Assembly (NCBI GenBank): GCA_965198995.1
Contig: CBDAQG010000002.1
Location: 2,542,001-2,606,000, forward strand
DNA from: CAXMMR01 sp965198995
Lineage (GTDB): Bacteria; Pseudomonadota; Alphaproteobacteria; Acetobacterales; Acetobacteraceae
Direction of reading: 5' to 3'
Length of the DNA: 64,000 nucleotides
The notes under the pieces were generated by a model. The model did not search any database and was not told the origin of the DNA. It saw only the letters and a program-made list of their open reading frames with translations. Below, in pieces: positions 52,611-61,847 of the stretch. The translations under genes were made by a program, and so were the position numbers. How positions within the stretch are numbered: the stretch's first letter is position 1; each line of letters begins with the position of its first letter.

Positions 52611-54656
52611 ATGACCGAAGCCGAAGCCGCCGAGGCGCTGGCGCGCCTTGCCGCCGAGATCGCGCGCCACGACGAGGCTTACCATGCGCATGACGCGCCG
52701 CTGATCAGCGACGCCGAGTATGACGCACTGCGCAAGCAGCACTTGGCAATCGAGACCGAGTTCCCGTCGCTGATCAGGCCCGACAGCCCATCGCAGCGCG
52801 TCGGCGCGGCGCCGGAGAGCGGCTTCGCCAAGCGCCGCCACCGGGTGCCGATGCTCTCGCTTGACAACATCTTCGATGCCGAGGGCTTCGCCGACTTCCT
52901 GGCTCGGGCGCGACGATTTCTCGGGCTGAAGGACGACGCGCTCCGCCTCGTCGGCGAGCCGAAGATCGACGGGCTGTCGATCTCGCTGACCTACCAGGAT
53001 GGCCGGCTGGTGCAGGGAGCGACGCGCGGCGACGGACAGGTCGGCGAGGACGTGACCGCGAACCTGCTGACGCTGGACAGCGTGCCGAAGCGGCTCTCCG
53101 GCCGCGTGCCGGCGCTGATCGAAATCCGCGGTGAGATCTTCCTGACCAAGGCGGACTTCTTCGCCCTGAACGAAGGTCAGGCGGCGGCCGGCCAGCGCCT
53201 GTTCGCCAACCCGCGCAACGCCGCGGCCGGGTCGTTGAGGCAGTTGGACGCGTCGGTCACCGCCGCCCGGCCCCTGTCACTGTTCGCCTACGCCATGGGC
53301 GAGGCGAGCGGGCCGGTGGCGCAGACTCATTGGTCCTACCTGGAGCAACTGCGTGGCTGGGGTTTTACGGTCAACCCGCTCAGCCGGCGGCTCGATGGGC
53401 CGGATGCGGCGCCGGCGTTCCAGGCCGAGATGGCGGCGGACCGGGCGGCACTCGGCTACGACATTGACGGCGTGGTCTACAAGATCGACGACCTAGCGCT
53501 GCAACGACGGCTCGGCTTTGCCGGACGGGCGCCGCGCTGGGCGACGGCGTGGAAGTTTCCGGCCGAGCGCGCGACCACGGTGCTGCAGGACATCCTGATC
53601 CAGGTCGGACGCACCGGGGCGCTCACGCCGGTGGCCGCCCTGCTCGCCGTCAATGTCGGCGGCGTGATGGTGACGCGCGCGACGCTGCACAACGAGGACG
53701 AGATCATCCGCAAGGATGTCCGCATCAGCGACACCGTGGTGCTGCAGCGCGCCGGCGACGTGATCCCGCAAATCGTTTCGGTCGTGACTGAGCAGCGCCT
53801 GGACGACGCGCAGCCGTACGCATTCCCGCAGATCTGTCCGGTCTGTGGCAGCCTGGCCGTACGGCCGCCTGGCGAGGTGGTGCGGCGCTGCACTGGCGGG
53901 CTGACCTGCGCCGCGCAGAGCGTCGAGCGACTGATCCACTTCGTCTCGCGTCTCGCCTTCGACATTGACGGGCTCGGCGAAAAGACGATCCAGGCGTTCC
54001 ACGACGAGGGGCTGGTGCAGAGCCCCGCCGACCTGTTCGGATTGGCGGCACACGAGGCTGCGATCGCCGAGCGAGAGGGTTGGGGCGCGAAGTCGGCGCA
54101 CGCCTTGGTGCGGGCGATCGACGCGCGCCGCCGCATCGGCCTGGCGCGCTTCATCTATGCACTCGGCATACGACGGATCGGTGAGAACAACGCGAAGCTG
54201 TTGGCGCGCCACTACGGCAGCTACTCCGAGTGGCGCGCACAGATGCAGGCGGCGACCGAGATCGGCTCGGAGGCGCGCCTTGCGCTCGGCAGCATCCTTG
54301 GCATCGGTCAGTCGATTGCGGAGGAGCTCGCCGCCTTCTTTGCCGAGCAGCGTAACCGCGACGTGGTCGACGCGCTGGCCCAATTGCTGACGATTGAGGA
54401 CGCGACGCCAGCGGATAGCGGCGGCGCGTTGTCGGGAAAGGTGCTGGTTTTCACGGGAACCTTGGAGACAATGACCAGGCCCGAGGCGAAGGCGCTGGCC
54501 GAGAGGCTCGGCGCGCGGGTGACGGACACGGTGTCGAAGAAGACCGACATCGTCGTGCTTGGCGCCGATGCCGGATCGAAGGCGAAGCGGGCGTCCGAGC
54601 TCGGCGTGCGCACGGTCACCGAAGCCGAATGGCGCCAAATCGCGGACTCATCGTAG
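52611..54656 (+). CDS. ligA: NAD-dependent DNA ligase
   Basis: Seals nicks using NAD. The 681-residue protein has the Ia domain (YHAHDAPLISDAEYDAL), the adenylation motif with Lys118 in EPKIDGLSI, the OB fold, the zinc-binding Cys4 motif (CPVCG then CTGGLTCAAQ), helix-hairpin-helix repeats (FDIDGLGEKTIQ, GIRRIGENNAKLLA), and a C-terminal BRCT domain (GKVLVFTGTLETMTRPEAKALAE). Start ATG 52611 (MTEAEAAEALARL); the longer frame enters the hairpin repeat. End of the dcw-recN-ligA run; convergent with the thioesterase operon. Confidence 0.97.
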   Translation: MTEAEAAEALARLAAEIARHDEAYHAHDAPLISDAEYDALRKQHLAIETEFPSLIRPDSPSQRVGAAPESGFAKRRHRVPMLSLDNIFDAEGFADFLARARRFLGLKDDALRLVGEPKIDGLSISLTYQDGRLVQGATRGDGQVGEDVTANLLTLDSVPKRLSGRVPALIEIRGEIFLTKADFFALNEGQAAAGQRLFANPRNAAAGSLRQLDASVTAARPLSLFAYAMGEASGPVAQTHWSYLEQLRGWGFTVNPLSRRLDGPDAAPAFQAEMAADRAALGYDIDGVVYKIDDLALQRRLGFAGRAPRWATAWKFPAERATTVLQDILIQVGRTGALTPVAALLAVNVGGVMVTRATLHNEDEIIRKDVRISDTVVLQRAGDVIPQIVSVVTEQRLDDAQPYAFPQICPVCGSLAVRPPGEVVRRCTGGLTCAAQSVERLIHFVSRLAFDIDGLGEKTIQAFHDEGLVQSPADLFGLAAHEAAIAEREGWGAKSAHALVRAIDARRRIGLARFIYALGIRRIGENNAKLLARHYGSYSEWRAQMQAATEIGSEARLALGSILGIGQSIAEELAAFFAEQRNRDVVDALAQLLTIEDATPADSGGALSGKVLVFTGTLETMTRPEAKALAERLGARVTDTVSKKTDIVVLGADAGSKAKRASELGVRTVTEAEWRQIADSS

Positions 54657-54745
54657 TCAGGGGTCTGCAGACTTACAGCCCCGTCGTGCAAATGCACGCT
54701 AACGCGTGACGGGTCGAGGCGAGCGCCCTCGCCTCTCTTACTCTG
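54657..54745. repeat. Family A repeat between ligA and the thioesterase gene
   Basis: GGGGTCTGCAGACTTACAGCCCC, the hairpin unit GTCGTGCAAATGCACG (54683-54710), then GGGTCGAGGCGAGCGCCCTCGCC. It separates two convergent genes and so sits where a bidirectional terminator is expected. Confidence 0.65.
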
Positions 54746-54748
54746 ACG

Positions 54749-55570
54749 CTATCGAACCTTGGTCAGCGTCTCCAGCCGCACCTCGCCATCCTGGCTGCTG
54801 AACGCCAAGCCGCGCGTGCCGCCGCCATGCTGTTGCGAGACGCCAGTGATGTCATGGTGGCCGGTGTCATAGACGATGACCGTGCCGGCGGTGTCGATGA
54901 CGAGGCGTCGCGCCTGCGCGAAGAACGCGTAACGCATGTCGTTCTGGCCGCCGGCCGAGGATGGCGTTCCCAGGTCGTCCGGCCACCAGCGCTCAGCCGG
55001 CCGCATCGGCGCCATGCCCTGCATGGGCTTCATCGGTTGCATAGGCTTCATCGGTTCCATAGGTTTCATTGGCTCCATGGGCGGCATCGACGTTGTCATT
55101 CCTGTTGATGGCGGCTCGAACTCTGCCGCGGCGAAGTCGCCGAATGCTGCCAGCGCTGTTCGCGTCGCCGCCTCGATCGGCGTCGGCTTGCGGGTCATGA
55201 GATCGATCAGCACCAGGGTTGAGCGCGTGACCGCCTTGCAGGATCCAGCGCTGAAGATGCCTTGTCCGAGCGTCACCGAGGTGCGGCCGAGTCGCTCGAC
55301 GCGGGTGCCGATGTCGACCTCGCCTGGCCAGCGCGTCTCGCCGAGGAAATCAACCTCGACGCGGGCGAGCAGGAAGGTGGCGCGCGGCGTCTCACCCAAC
55401 GTTGCGGCGACCGTGCCGGTGGAGATGAGCACGCTGCGACCGGTCTCGGCATAGGCCATGTAGGCAAGATTGTTGACATGGCCCTGCATGTCGGTGTCGG
55501 AGTAGCGAACGCGCTCGCGCACCCACGCGGTGAAGGAGGCTGGGTCGGCGAGTTGGTTGGTGCCCGGCAT
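54749..55570 (-). CDS. Hotdog thioesterase fused to a Met-Pro-repeat protein
   Basis: Residues about 1-155 form a 4-hydroxybenzoyl-CoA-thioesterase-like hotdog domain: RVRYSDTDMQGHVNNLAYMAY with the catalytic Asp in YSDTDMQGHVNN, then RATFLLARVEVDFLGETRWPG. Residues about 160-190 are a repeat of MKPM/MEPM/MQPM units. The C-terminal 80 residues (WWPDDLGTPSSAGGQNDMRYAFFAQARRLVIDTAGTVIVYDTGHHDITGVSQQHGGG ... LAFSSQDGEVRLETL) resemble a small uncharacterised alphaproteobacterial protein that I recall as a separate polypeptide, normally beginning with such repeats. No stop separates the parts; an internal start at MTTSMPPM is possible. Last gene of the minus-strand operon with helicase, prmA and peptidase. 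Confidence 0.8.
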   Translation of the reverse strand: MPGTNQLADPASFTAWVRERVRYSDTDMQGHVNNLAYMAYAETGRSVLISTGTVAATLGETPRATFLLARVEVDFLGETRWPGEVDIGTRVERLGRTSVTLGQGIFSAGSCKAVTRSTLVLIDLMTRKPTPIEAATRTALAAFGDFAAAEFEPPSTGMTTSMPPMEPMKPMEPMKPMQPMKPMQGMAPMRPAERWWPDDLGTPSSAGGQNDMRYAFFAQARRLVIDTAGTVIVYDTGHHDITGVSQQHGGGTRGLAFSSQDGEVRLETLTKVR

Positions 55571-55586
55571 GAGCGCTCCTGATCGG

Positions 55587-57374
55587 TCAGAGGGGGCGGC
55601 AGGCGGCCTGCAGCCAGCGCCCGTCCTCGTCGCCGAGCAACGGGGCGACGGCGTCCAGCACGCGGGCGTGATAGCTGTCGATCCAGCTCCGCTCGTCGGC
55701 GGTGAGCACGCCCGCCGCGATCAGCCGTCGGTCATACGGTGCAAGCGTCAGCGTCTCGAAGCGCAGGAACGGTTTTGCCGCGCCGAACTCGGCCGGCACG
55801 ACGAGCAGCAGGTTCTCGACGCGGATGCCGTAGCTGCCGGGCAGGTAGAACCCCGGCTCGTTGGACAGGATCATGCCGGGCGCGAGCGCGACCGGGTTGG
55901 CGTCGCGATGGATGCGCGCCGGGCCCTCGTGCACTGAGAGATAGCTGCCAACACCGTGGCCGGTGCCATGGTCATAGTCGAGCCCGACTTGCCAGAGCGC
56001 CGCGCGCGCAAACGCATCGAGATGGGCGCCGGCGACACCTTGCGGGAAGCTAAGCGCCGACAACGCGACGTGGCCTTTCAAGACCCGGGTGTAACGATCG
56101 CGCAGATCCTCCGGCGCTGCCGACGGCCCGGTCCAGATCGTGCGGGTGACGTCGGTGGTGCCGTCGTGGAACTGCGCGCCGCTGTCGATCAGGTAGACCT
56201 CGTCGGCGTTTATCGGCCGATCCGTTGTGGCATCGACGCGGTAGTGGATCACCGCGCCGTGCTCGCCGGCGGATGAGATTGCCGGGAAGCTCTCGCCACG
56301 GAAGCCTTCGACCTCCTGACGGAAGGCGACCAACCGCGCGGCGGCGGACAACTCCGTCGCCTGGCCAGGCGCGCGCTCCAGCCAGTGTAGGAAGCGGCAC
56401 AGCGCCACCGCATCGCGCCGATGGCAGTCGCGGGCGCCGCGCTGCTCGATGGGGTTCTTGCAGGCCTTGGGCATCAGGCACGGGTCGGGCGCGTCGGCGA
56501 GCGTGGCGCCGGCCTCGCGCAGCCTCGCGGCGAACCAGGCGGGGCTGCCGGCGAGGTCGACGCGCACGGTCTTGCCGGCGAGCCGGGCCAGGGCGCCGGG
56601 AAGCGCCTCGCGCGGGCAGGGCTGCACCTGATTGCCGAGCCAGGCGCGGGTTTCGGCCGGCAGCTTCTCGCCGGCCATGAACAGCTCGACCTGGCCGTCC
56701 GCGTGCAGGGTCGCGAAGCCCAGTGCGATCGGGGTGAACTCGACGTCTCTGCCGCGAATGTTAAGCAGCCAGGCGATCGATGCCGGGTCGCTGATCACGG
56801 CGGCGTCCTGGCCGGCGTCGCGCAGCATCCTGGCCAGGCGCTCGCGCTTGTCGGCGGAGCTCTCGCCGGCGTCCTCCAACGGGTGCGGCCGCGCCGGACC
56901 CATCGGCGCCGCGGGGCGGTCAGACCAGACCGCGTCGATCGGGTTGCGCTCGAGTGGAACGCAGTGCAGGCCGGCCTTGGTGAAGGCGGCGAGCACCGGC
57001 TCGGCGAGCAGCCAGGGGTCGTAGCCGAGCCTCGCACCCGGCGCGTGCCGGGCCGCCCACTCGGCCGGCGGGCTGGAGACGAGATGGGCGCGCTGCCACA
57101 GCGCGGCCTCGGTCTGCTGCTCGAGCTGCAATGTGTAGCGGCCGTCGCTGAATACGGCGGCGATGTCAGCGAGCACCACCGCCAGGCCGGCGCTGCCGGT
57201 GAAGCCGGTGAGCCAGGCGAGGCGCTCGGCCGAGGGCGGCACGTACTCGCCCAGATGCTCGTCGGAGCGCGGGACGATCATGCCGTCGAGGCCGTCGGCG
57301 GCTAGCAGCGCGCGCACGGCGGCCAGCTTTTCGGCCGGGGTCAGTAACCCTGGCGCAGCACCAGCGTGGTCCAT
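55587..57374 (-). CDS. Xaa-Pro aminopeptidase (M24 family)
   Basis: Removes N-terminal residues before proline. The 595-residue protein has two creatinase-type N-terminal domains (LAWLTGFTGSAGLAVVLADIAAVFSDGRYTLQ and IAWLLNIRGRDVEFTPIALGF) and the M24 catalytic domain with metal ligands: YLIDSGAQFHDGTTDVTRTIW (Asp, Asp), GTGHGVGSYLSVHEGP (His), LSNEPGFYLPGSYGIRVENLLLV (Glu, Glu). Length fits the three-domain eukaryote-like aminopeptidase P class. Its first 34 bases lie inside prmA. Confidence 0.95.
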   Translation of the reverse strand: MDHAGAAPGLLTPAEKLAAVRALLAADGLDGMIVPRSDEHLGEYVPPSAERLAWLTGFTGSAGLAVVLADIAAVFSDGRYTLQLEQQTEAALWQRAHLVSSPPAEWAARHAPGARLGYDPWLLAEPVLAAFTKAGLHCVPLERNPIDAVWSDRPAAPMGPARPHPLEDAGESSADKRERLARMLRDAGQDAAVISDPASIAWLLNIRGRDVEFTPIALGFATLHADGQVELFMAGEKLPAETRAWLGNQVQPCPREALPGALARLAGKTVRVDLAGSPAWFAARLREAGATLADAPDPCLMPKACKNPIEQRGARDCHRRDAVALCRFLHWLERAPGQATELSAAARLVAFRQEVEGFRGESFPAISSAGEHGAVIHYRVDATTDRPINADEVYLIDSGAQFHDGTTDVTRTIWTGPSAAPEDLRDRYTRVLKGHVALSALSFPQGVAGAHLDAFARAALWQVGLDYDHGTGHGVGSYLSVHEGPARIHRDANPVALAPGMILSNEPGFYLPGSYGIRVENLLLVVPAEFGAAKPFLRFETLTLAPYDRRLIAAGVLTADERSWIDSYHARVLDAVAPLLGDEDGRWLQAACRPL

Positions 57375-58252
57375 CGTCCCTCCTGCAGGCTGAAATCAAG
57401 GCGCAAGCCGCAGCGGCGATGCGCGGCCAGCACGGCGCGCGCCTGCTCGTCCAGCAGCCCGGCCAGGATGGCGGTGCCGCCGGGGGCGAGATGGGCGGCG
57501 AGCGCGCGCGCCATGCGGCAGAGCGGGCGGGCGAGGATGTTGGCGAGCACCAGGTCGTATGGCGCCGCGCGACGGATCGCCGGGCTGGCCCAACCATCGG
57601 CGAGGCCGGCCCGGACGTGGTTTGACAAGCCGTTGCGCCGGGCGTTGGCGCGGGTGACGCGCACCGACCACGGATCGATGTCGACGGCCAGCACCGGGCG
57701 GCCGAACAGGCGCGCCGCAGCCATCGCCAGAATGCCCGAGCCGGTGCCGAGGTCTAGGATGCGCCTTGGGTGGCGATGCGCGAGGCGCTCCAGGGCGTGC
57801 AGGCAGCCGCGCGTCGAGCCGTGCTCGCCGGAGCCGAACGCGACCCCGGCGTCCAGAGTGAGCGTGATGCAGCCGGCGGCGGCGGCGGGCGGCAGATGCT
57901 CGCCCCGCACGGCGAAGCGGCCGATGCGCTGCTCCGGAAAGGCGGCGCAGGTGCGGGCGAGCCAGCCCTCGCTCGCCGTCGGCTCACGGGTCAGCGTGGC
58001 GGCCTGCCCGGTCGCGGCCTCGGCGATCGCCAGCGCCAGCTCGAGGCGGGCATTATGCTCGCCGCGCTCCTTGACGCCCTCGACGCGCCAGCTCCGCTCC
58101 CGCTCATCCACCACGAACAGGCCAACCGTGCCGCAAACGCTGGCGAGCGCCGCCTCATAGGCCTCCAGCGCCGCCTCCGTCACGGTGACCGAGACCGTCT
58201 CCAGCGCCGTCGCATGGCGGTGCGGCTCGGCCAGATGGCCGTGCCGGCTCAC
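57341..58252 (-). CDS. prmA: Ribosomal protein L11 methyltransferase
   Basis: Methylates L11 of the 50S subunit using S-adenosylmethionine. The 303-residue protein has the N-terminal substrate domain, LDAGVAFGSGEHGSTRGCLHALERL, and the SAM motif ILDLGTGSGILAMAAARL, then AVDIDPWSVRVTRANARRNG and YDLVLANILARPLCRM. It matches the family NPPF-like ANIL motif. The start is GTG at 58252, overlapping the helicase stop as GTGA; the end overlaps the M24 peptidase gene. Confidence 0.93.
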   Translation of the reverse strand: MSRHGHLAEPHRHATALETVSVTVTEAALEAYEAALASVCGTVGLFVVDERERSWRVEGVKERGEHNARLELALAIAEAATGQAATLTREPTASEGWLARTCAAFPEQRIGRFAVRGEHLPPAAAAGCITLTLDAGVAFGSGEHGSTRGCLHALERLAHRHPRRILDLGTGSGILAMAAARLFGRPVLAVDIDPWSVRVTRANARRNGLSNHVRAGLADGWASPAIRRAAPYDLVLANILARPLCRMARALAAHLAPGGTAILAGLLDEQARAVLAAHRRCGLRLDFSLQEGRWTTLVLRQGY

Positions 58253-60468
58253 GCCGGGTCCACGAACTTGTCGATCACGCGCTTGCGGCCGGCATGGTCG
58301 AACTCGATGTCGAGCCGGTCGTCGTCCACGCCCTGCACGGTGCCGGTGCCGAACTTCTGGTGGAACACGCGCTGGCCGACCGTCATCTTGACCGTGCGCG
58401 ACGGACGGGCCGGCTGCTCCCAGGCCTCCACCACCTTGGGGCGGGCCGTCAGCGGGCCGTTGCCGAACACGCTCGGCGCCAGCAGGCGCTGCTCGCGCGC
58501 AAGCTTAGCCCCACCCTGGCGCTCGACCTGGGCCTCGGGCAGCTCGTCGATGAAGCGCGAGGGAATGGAGCTCTGCCAGTTGGCGTAAATGCGCCGGTTC
58601 GCGGCGTGGCTGATTACGGCGCGGCGGCGTGCGCGCGTCAGCCCGACATAGGCGAGGCGGCGCTCCTCCTCGAGACCCTTGTTGCCGTTCTCGTCCATCG
58701 AGCGCTGGCTGGGGAACAGGCCCTCCTCCCAGCCGGGCAGGAACACGGTGTCGAACTCCAGGCCCTTGGCGCCATGCAGGGTCATCATCGACAGCCGGTC
58801 CGCGCTCGCGTCCTGCTCGTTCTCCATCACCAGCGCGACGTGCTCGAGGAAACCGCCCAGCGTCTCGAAGTCGCCCAGCGCGCGGACCAGCTCCTTCAGA
58901 TTCTCGATCCGGCCCGGCGCGTCGGGCGACTTGTCCTGCTGCCACATCGCCATGTAGCCGCTCTCGTCGAGCAGGGTGGCGACGGTCCTGATGTGGCCCT
59001 CCGTCGCCAGCAGGCCGCGCCAGCGCGCAAACCCGTCGAGCAGGCCGGCGATCGCCTCCCGCATCCGGCCGCGCAGGCCGCCTTCGGCCACCAGCAGCCC
59101 GGCGGCGACGCTGAGCGGCACCGAGCGGGCGCGCGACGTCTCATACATCAGCCGCAGGCCGCCGTCGCCGACGCCGCGCTTGGGCACGTTGACGATGCGC
59201 TCGAAGGCGAGGTCGTCGGCCGGCTGGCTGAGCACCCGGCAGTAGGCGATCGCGTCGCGGATCTCGGCGCGCTCGTAAAAGCGCAGGCCACCGACGATGC
59301 GATAGGGGATGCCGAGCGTGATCATCCGCTCCTCAAAGGAGCGGGTCTGGGCGCCGGTGCGCACCAGGATCGCGATCTCGGCCAGGGCATGCCGCTCGCG
59401 CTGCAGCTGCTCGACGCGCTCGCCGATCATGCGCGCCTCCTCGTCGCTGTCCCACAGCCCGACCACGGCCACTTTCTCGCCGCTCGCATCGTTGCGGCCG
59501 GGCCGCAGCGTCTTGCCGAGCCGCCCCTCGTTATGCGCGATCAGCCCGGCGGCGGCGGCCAGGATCGGCGCCGTGGACCGGTAGTTGCTCTCCAGCTTGA
59601 CGATGACCGCACCCGGGAAGTCCTGCTCGAAGCGCAGGATGTTCTCCACCTCGGCGCCGCGCCAGGAGTAGATCGACTGGTCGTCATCGCCGACGCAGCA
59701 GATGTTGCGGTGGCTCTGGGCCAGCAGACGCAGCCAGAGATACTGCACCAAATTGGTGTCCTGGTACTCGTCGACCAGGATGTAGCGGAAGCTGCGGTGA
59801 TACTGGGCCAGCACGTCCGGATGGGCGCGCAGGATCTCGGTGACGTGCAGCATCAGGTCACCAAAATCGGCCGAGTTGAGCTGCGCAAGGCGAGCCTGGT
59901 AGGCGGCATACAGGGTCACGCCGCGGCCATCGGCGAGCTCGCCCGCCTCCTCGGCCGGCACCCGGTCGGGCGTGTAGGCGCGGTCCTTCCAGCGCTGGAT
60001 CGCGCCCATGAGGGCCGGTGCCGGCCAGCGCTTGGGGTCGACCTTGTTGGCCTCCATGATCTGCTTGAGCAGGCGGAGCTGGTCGTCGGTGTCCAGGATC
60101 GTGAACGAGCTGGTCAAGCCCACGAGGGCTGCATGGCGACGCAGCATGCGCGCGCACAGCGCGTGGAAGGTGCCGAGCCACAGCCCTTCGGCCGGCCCGC
60201 CAAGAATGGCGGTGACCCGCTCGCGCATCTCGCGCGCCGCCTTGTTGGTGAAGGTGACGGCGAGCACCTGGTTCGGAAACGCCCGCCGGGTCAGCAGGAT
60301 GTGGGCAAAGCGCGTGGTCAGCACGCGCGTCTTGCCGGTGCCGGCGCCGGCCAGCACGAGCAGCGGGCCGTCCACGGTCTCGACGGCGGCGCGCTGCTCG
60401 GGGTTCAGGCGCGCCAGGTAGTCGTCCGGCGGCGACGCCTGTGTTCCTGGGGCAAGATCGTTCGGCAC
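58249..60468 (-). CDS. UvrD/PcrA-type 3'-5' DNA helicase
   Basis: SF1A helicase for nucleotide-excision and mismatch repair. The protein of about 739 residues has motif Q/I (LNPEQRAAVETVDGPLLVLAGAGTGKTRVLT), Ia (VTFTNKAAREM), II (VDEYQDTN), III (VGDDDQSIYSWRGA), IV, V (MTLHGAKGLEFDTVFLPGWEEGLFP) and VI (EERRLAYVGLTRARRR), plus a C-terminal Tudor-like tail (VGQRVFHQKFGTGTVQGVDDDRLDIEF). The start is taken at GTG 60468 (MPNDLAPGTQ); an ATG at 60561 would add 31 poorly conserved residues. First gene of the minus-strand operon, divergent from the ABC transporter. Confidence 0.95.
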   Translation of the reverse strand: MPNDLAPGTQASPPDDYLARLNPEQRAAVETVDGPLLVLAGAGTGKTRVLTTRFAHILLTRRAFPNQVLAVTFTNKAAREMRERVTAILGGPAEGLWLGTFHALCARMLRRHAALVGLTSSFTILDTDDQLRLLKQIMEANKVDPKRWPAPALMGAIQRWKDRAYTPDRVPAEEAGELADGRGVTLYAAYQARLAQLNSADFGDLMLHVTEILRAHPDVLAQYHRSFRYILVDEYQDTNLVQYLWLRLLAQSHRNICCVGDDDQSIYSWRGAEVENILRFEQDFPGAVIVKLESNYRSTAPILAAAAGLIAHNEGRLGKTLRPGRNDASGEKVAVVGLWDSDEEARMIGERVEQLQRERHALAEIAILVRTGAQTRSFEERMITLGIPYRIVGGLRFYERAEIRDAIAYCRVLSQPADDLAFERIVNVPKRGVGDGGLRLMYETSRARSVPLSVAAGLLVAEGGLRGRMREAIAGLLDGFARWRGLLATEGHIRTVATLLDESGYMAMWQQDKSPDAPGRIENLKELVRALGDFETLGGFLEHVALVMENEQDASADRLSMMTLHGAKGLEFDTVFLPGWEEGLFPSQRSMDENGNKGLEEERRLAYVGLTRARRRAVISHAANRRIYANWQSSIPSRFIDELPEAQVERQGGAKLAREQRLLAPSVFGNGPLTARPKVVEAWEQPARPSRTVKMTVGQRVFHQKFGTGTVQGVDDDRLDIEFDHAGRKRVIDKFVDPA

Positions 60469-60596
60469 CTGTCGGATATAGAGGCTTGACCCATGTGGGG
60501 AAAGCGCCGGTCCGTCGACCCGCCGTCGCGTTGACCGTCCGCATCTGCCCTGGTAGGCCACCGACAGATGCGAACCACTCGCAACCAGGAGCCATG

Positions 60597-61604
60597 ATGC
60601 GCCAGCTTCGATCCGCCTTGCTCGGCACCGGCCTGCTGGTCGCGAGCGCCCTCACGAGCGGCGCCACCGCCGCGGATACGCTGACGCTCTACGCCGCCCA
60701 GCATCAGCAAGTGGTGGACATGGTGGTCGCCGCCTTCACCAAGCAGACCGGCATTGCCGTGCGCGCCCGCTTCGGCGAGGCGCCGGAACTCGCCGCCCAG
60801 ATCATCCGCGAGGGCGCGGCCAGCCCGGCCGACATCTACTTCACCGAGAACTCTCCCGAGCTCACCCTGCTGGACGAGCGCGGCCTGCTCGCGCCCGTAG
60901 ACCCCGCGACGCTGGCCGATGCGCCGGCCAAGGACAGCGCCCGCGACGGCCACTGGCTCGGCGTGCTGGTGCGCGAGAACGTGCTCGCCTTTGACCCCAA
61001 GCTGATCGCCGAGTCCTCCCTGCCCGCCTCCCTGCTCGACCTCGCCAAGCCCGAGTGGAAAGGCCGCATCGCCATGGCGCCGTCGGACGCCGACTTCCTG
61101 CCGCTGGTGCAGGCGGTGGTGGCGCTGAAAGGCCGCGACGCCGCCCTCGCGTGGCTGCGCGGCTTGAAGGCCAACGCGCAGGTGTTCGACGACGACGAAG
61201 GCGTGGTCGCCGCGGTCGAGCATGGCGGCGTCGCCACCGGCGTGATCAACAGCTACTACTGGGCGCGGGCCAGAACCGAAACCGGGGCCGACAAGACCGT
61301 CAGCCAAATCCACCACTTCACCGGCGGCGATGTCGGCGCGCTGCTGAACATCTCCGGCGCCGGTATTCTCAACTCCTCCACGCACAAGAGCGCCGCACAG
61401 AAATTCCTCGCCTTCCTGGTCAGCAAGCCGGTGCAGCAGATGATCGCCAGCAGCGACGTCGATTTCGAGTATCCGGTCGCCGCCGTTCCCGCCAACCCAC
61501 TGCTGCGCCCGATGGACCAGTTGCAGCCGCCCGAACTCTCCGTGGCGCAACTCGGCGACGATCAGAACGCTGCCGGATTGTTGCGCGAGGCGGGGCTGAT
61601 TTAA
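60597..61604 (+). CDS. Iron(III) ABC transporter substrate-binding protein
   Basis: Periplasmic protein of the FbpA/FutA type. The 335-residue protein has a signal peptide (MRQLRSALLGTGLLVASALTSGATAA), then LTLYAAQHQQVVDMVVAAFTKQTGIAVRARFGEAPELAAQII, PADIYFTENSPEL, and GVINSYYWAR, whose Tyr pair is the place of the iron ligands in FbpA. ATG 60597 is 5 bases after AGGAG; ATG 60594 would leave too short a spacing. First gene of a binding protein-permease-ATPase operon. Confidence 0.9.
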   Translation: MRQLRSALLGTGLLVASALTSGATAADTLTLYAAQHQQVVDMVVAAFTKQTGIAVRARFGEAPELAAQIIREGAASPADIYFTENSPELTLLDERGLLAPVDPATLADAPAKDSARDGHWLGVLVRENVLAFDPKLIAESSLPASLLDLAKPEWKGRIAMAPSDADFLPLVQAVVALKGRDAALAWLRGLKANAQVFDDDEGVVAAVEHGGVATGVINSYYWARARTETGADKTVSQIHHFTGGDVGALLNISGAGILNSSTHKSAAQKFLAFLVSKPVQQMIASSDVDFEYPVAAVPANPLLRPMDQLQPPELSVAQLGDDQNAAGLLREAGLI

Positions 61605-61847
61605 GGAAGGCCAGGGGCTTTGCCCCTGGACCCCACTCAAGGCGGGGCCTTTAAAATCCATTACTTGGAGTCCTCGTGGGCGCGGCCGTCTGTGTGGAAC
61701 GAGGAATGCTAGGCTTCGCCAAGCGAGGAATTGCGGGTTTAACGCTTAAGAAATGGGGTCTGGGGCCTCATGGCCCCAGCGGCGGGTTCCCATCGCACAA
61801 GTGCGATGGGGTCCCGTCCAGGGCAGAGTCCTGGCCTTCCTTCCCCC
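61605..61847. repeat. Family A repeats before and inside the ABC permease 5' end
   Basis: Block 61608-61670: GGAAGGCCAGGGGCTTTGCCCCTGGACC, then AAGGCGGGGCCTTT and ACTTGGAG. Block 61752-61847: GGGGTCTGGGGCC-TCAT-GGCCCCAG, the hairpin CCCATCGCAC-AA-GTGCGATGGG, then GTCCAGGGCAGAGTCCTGG and CCTTCCTTC. The second block lies within the open reading frame of the permease. Confidence 0.75.
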
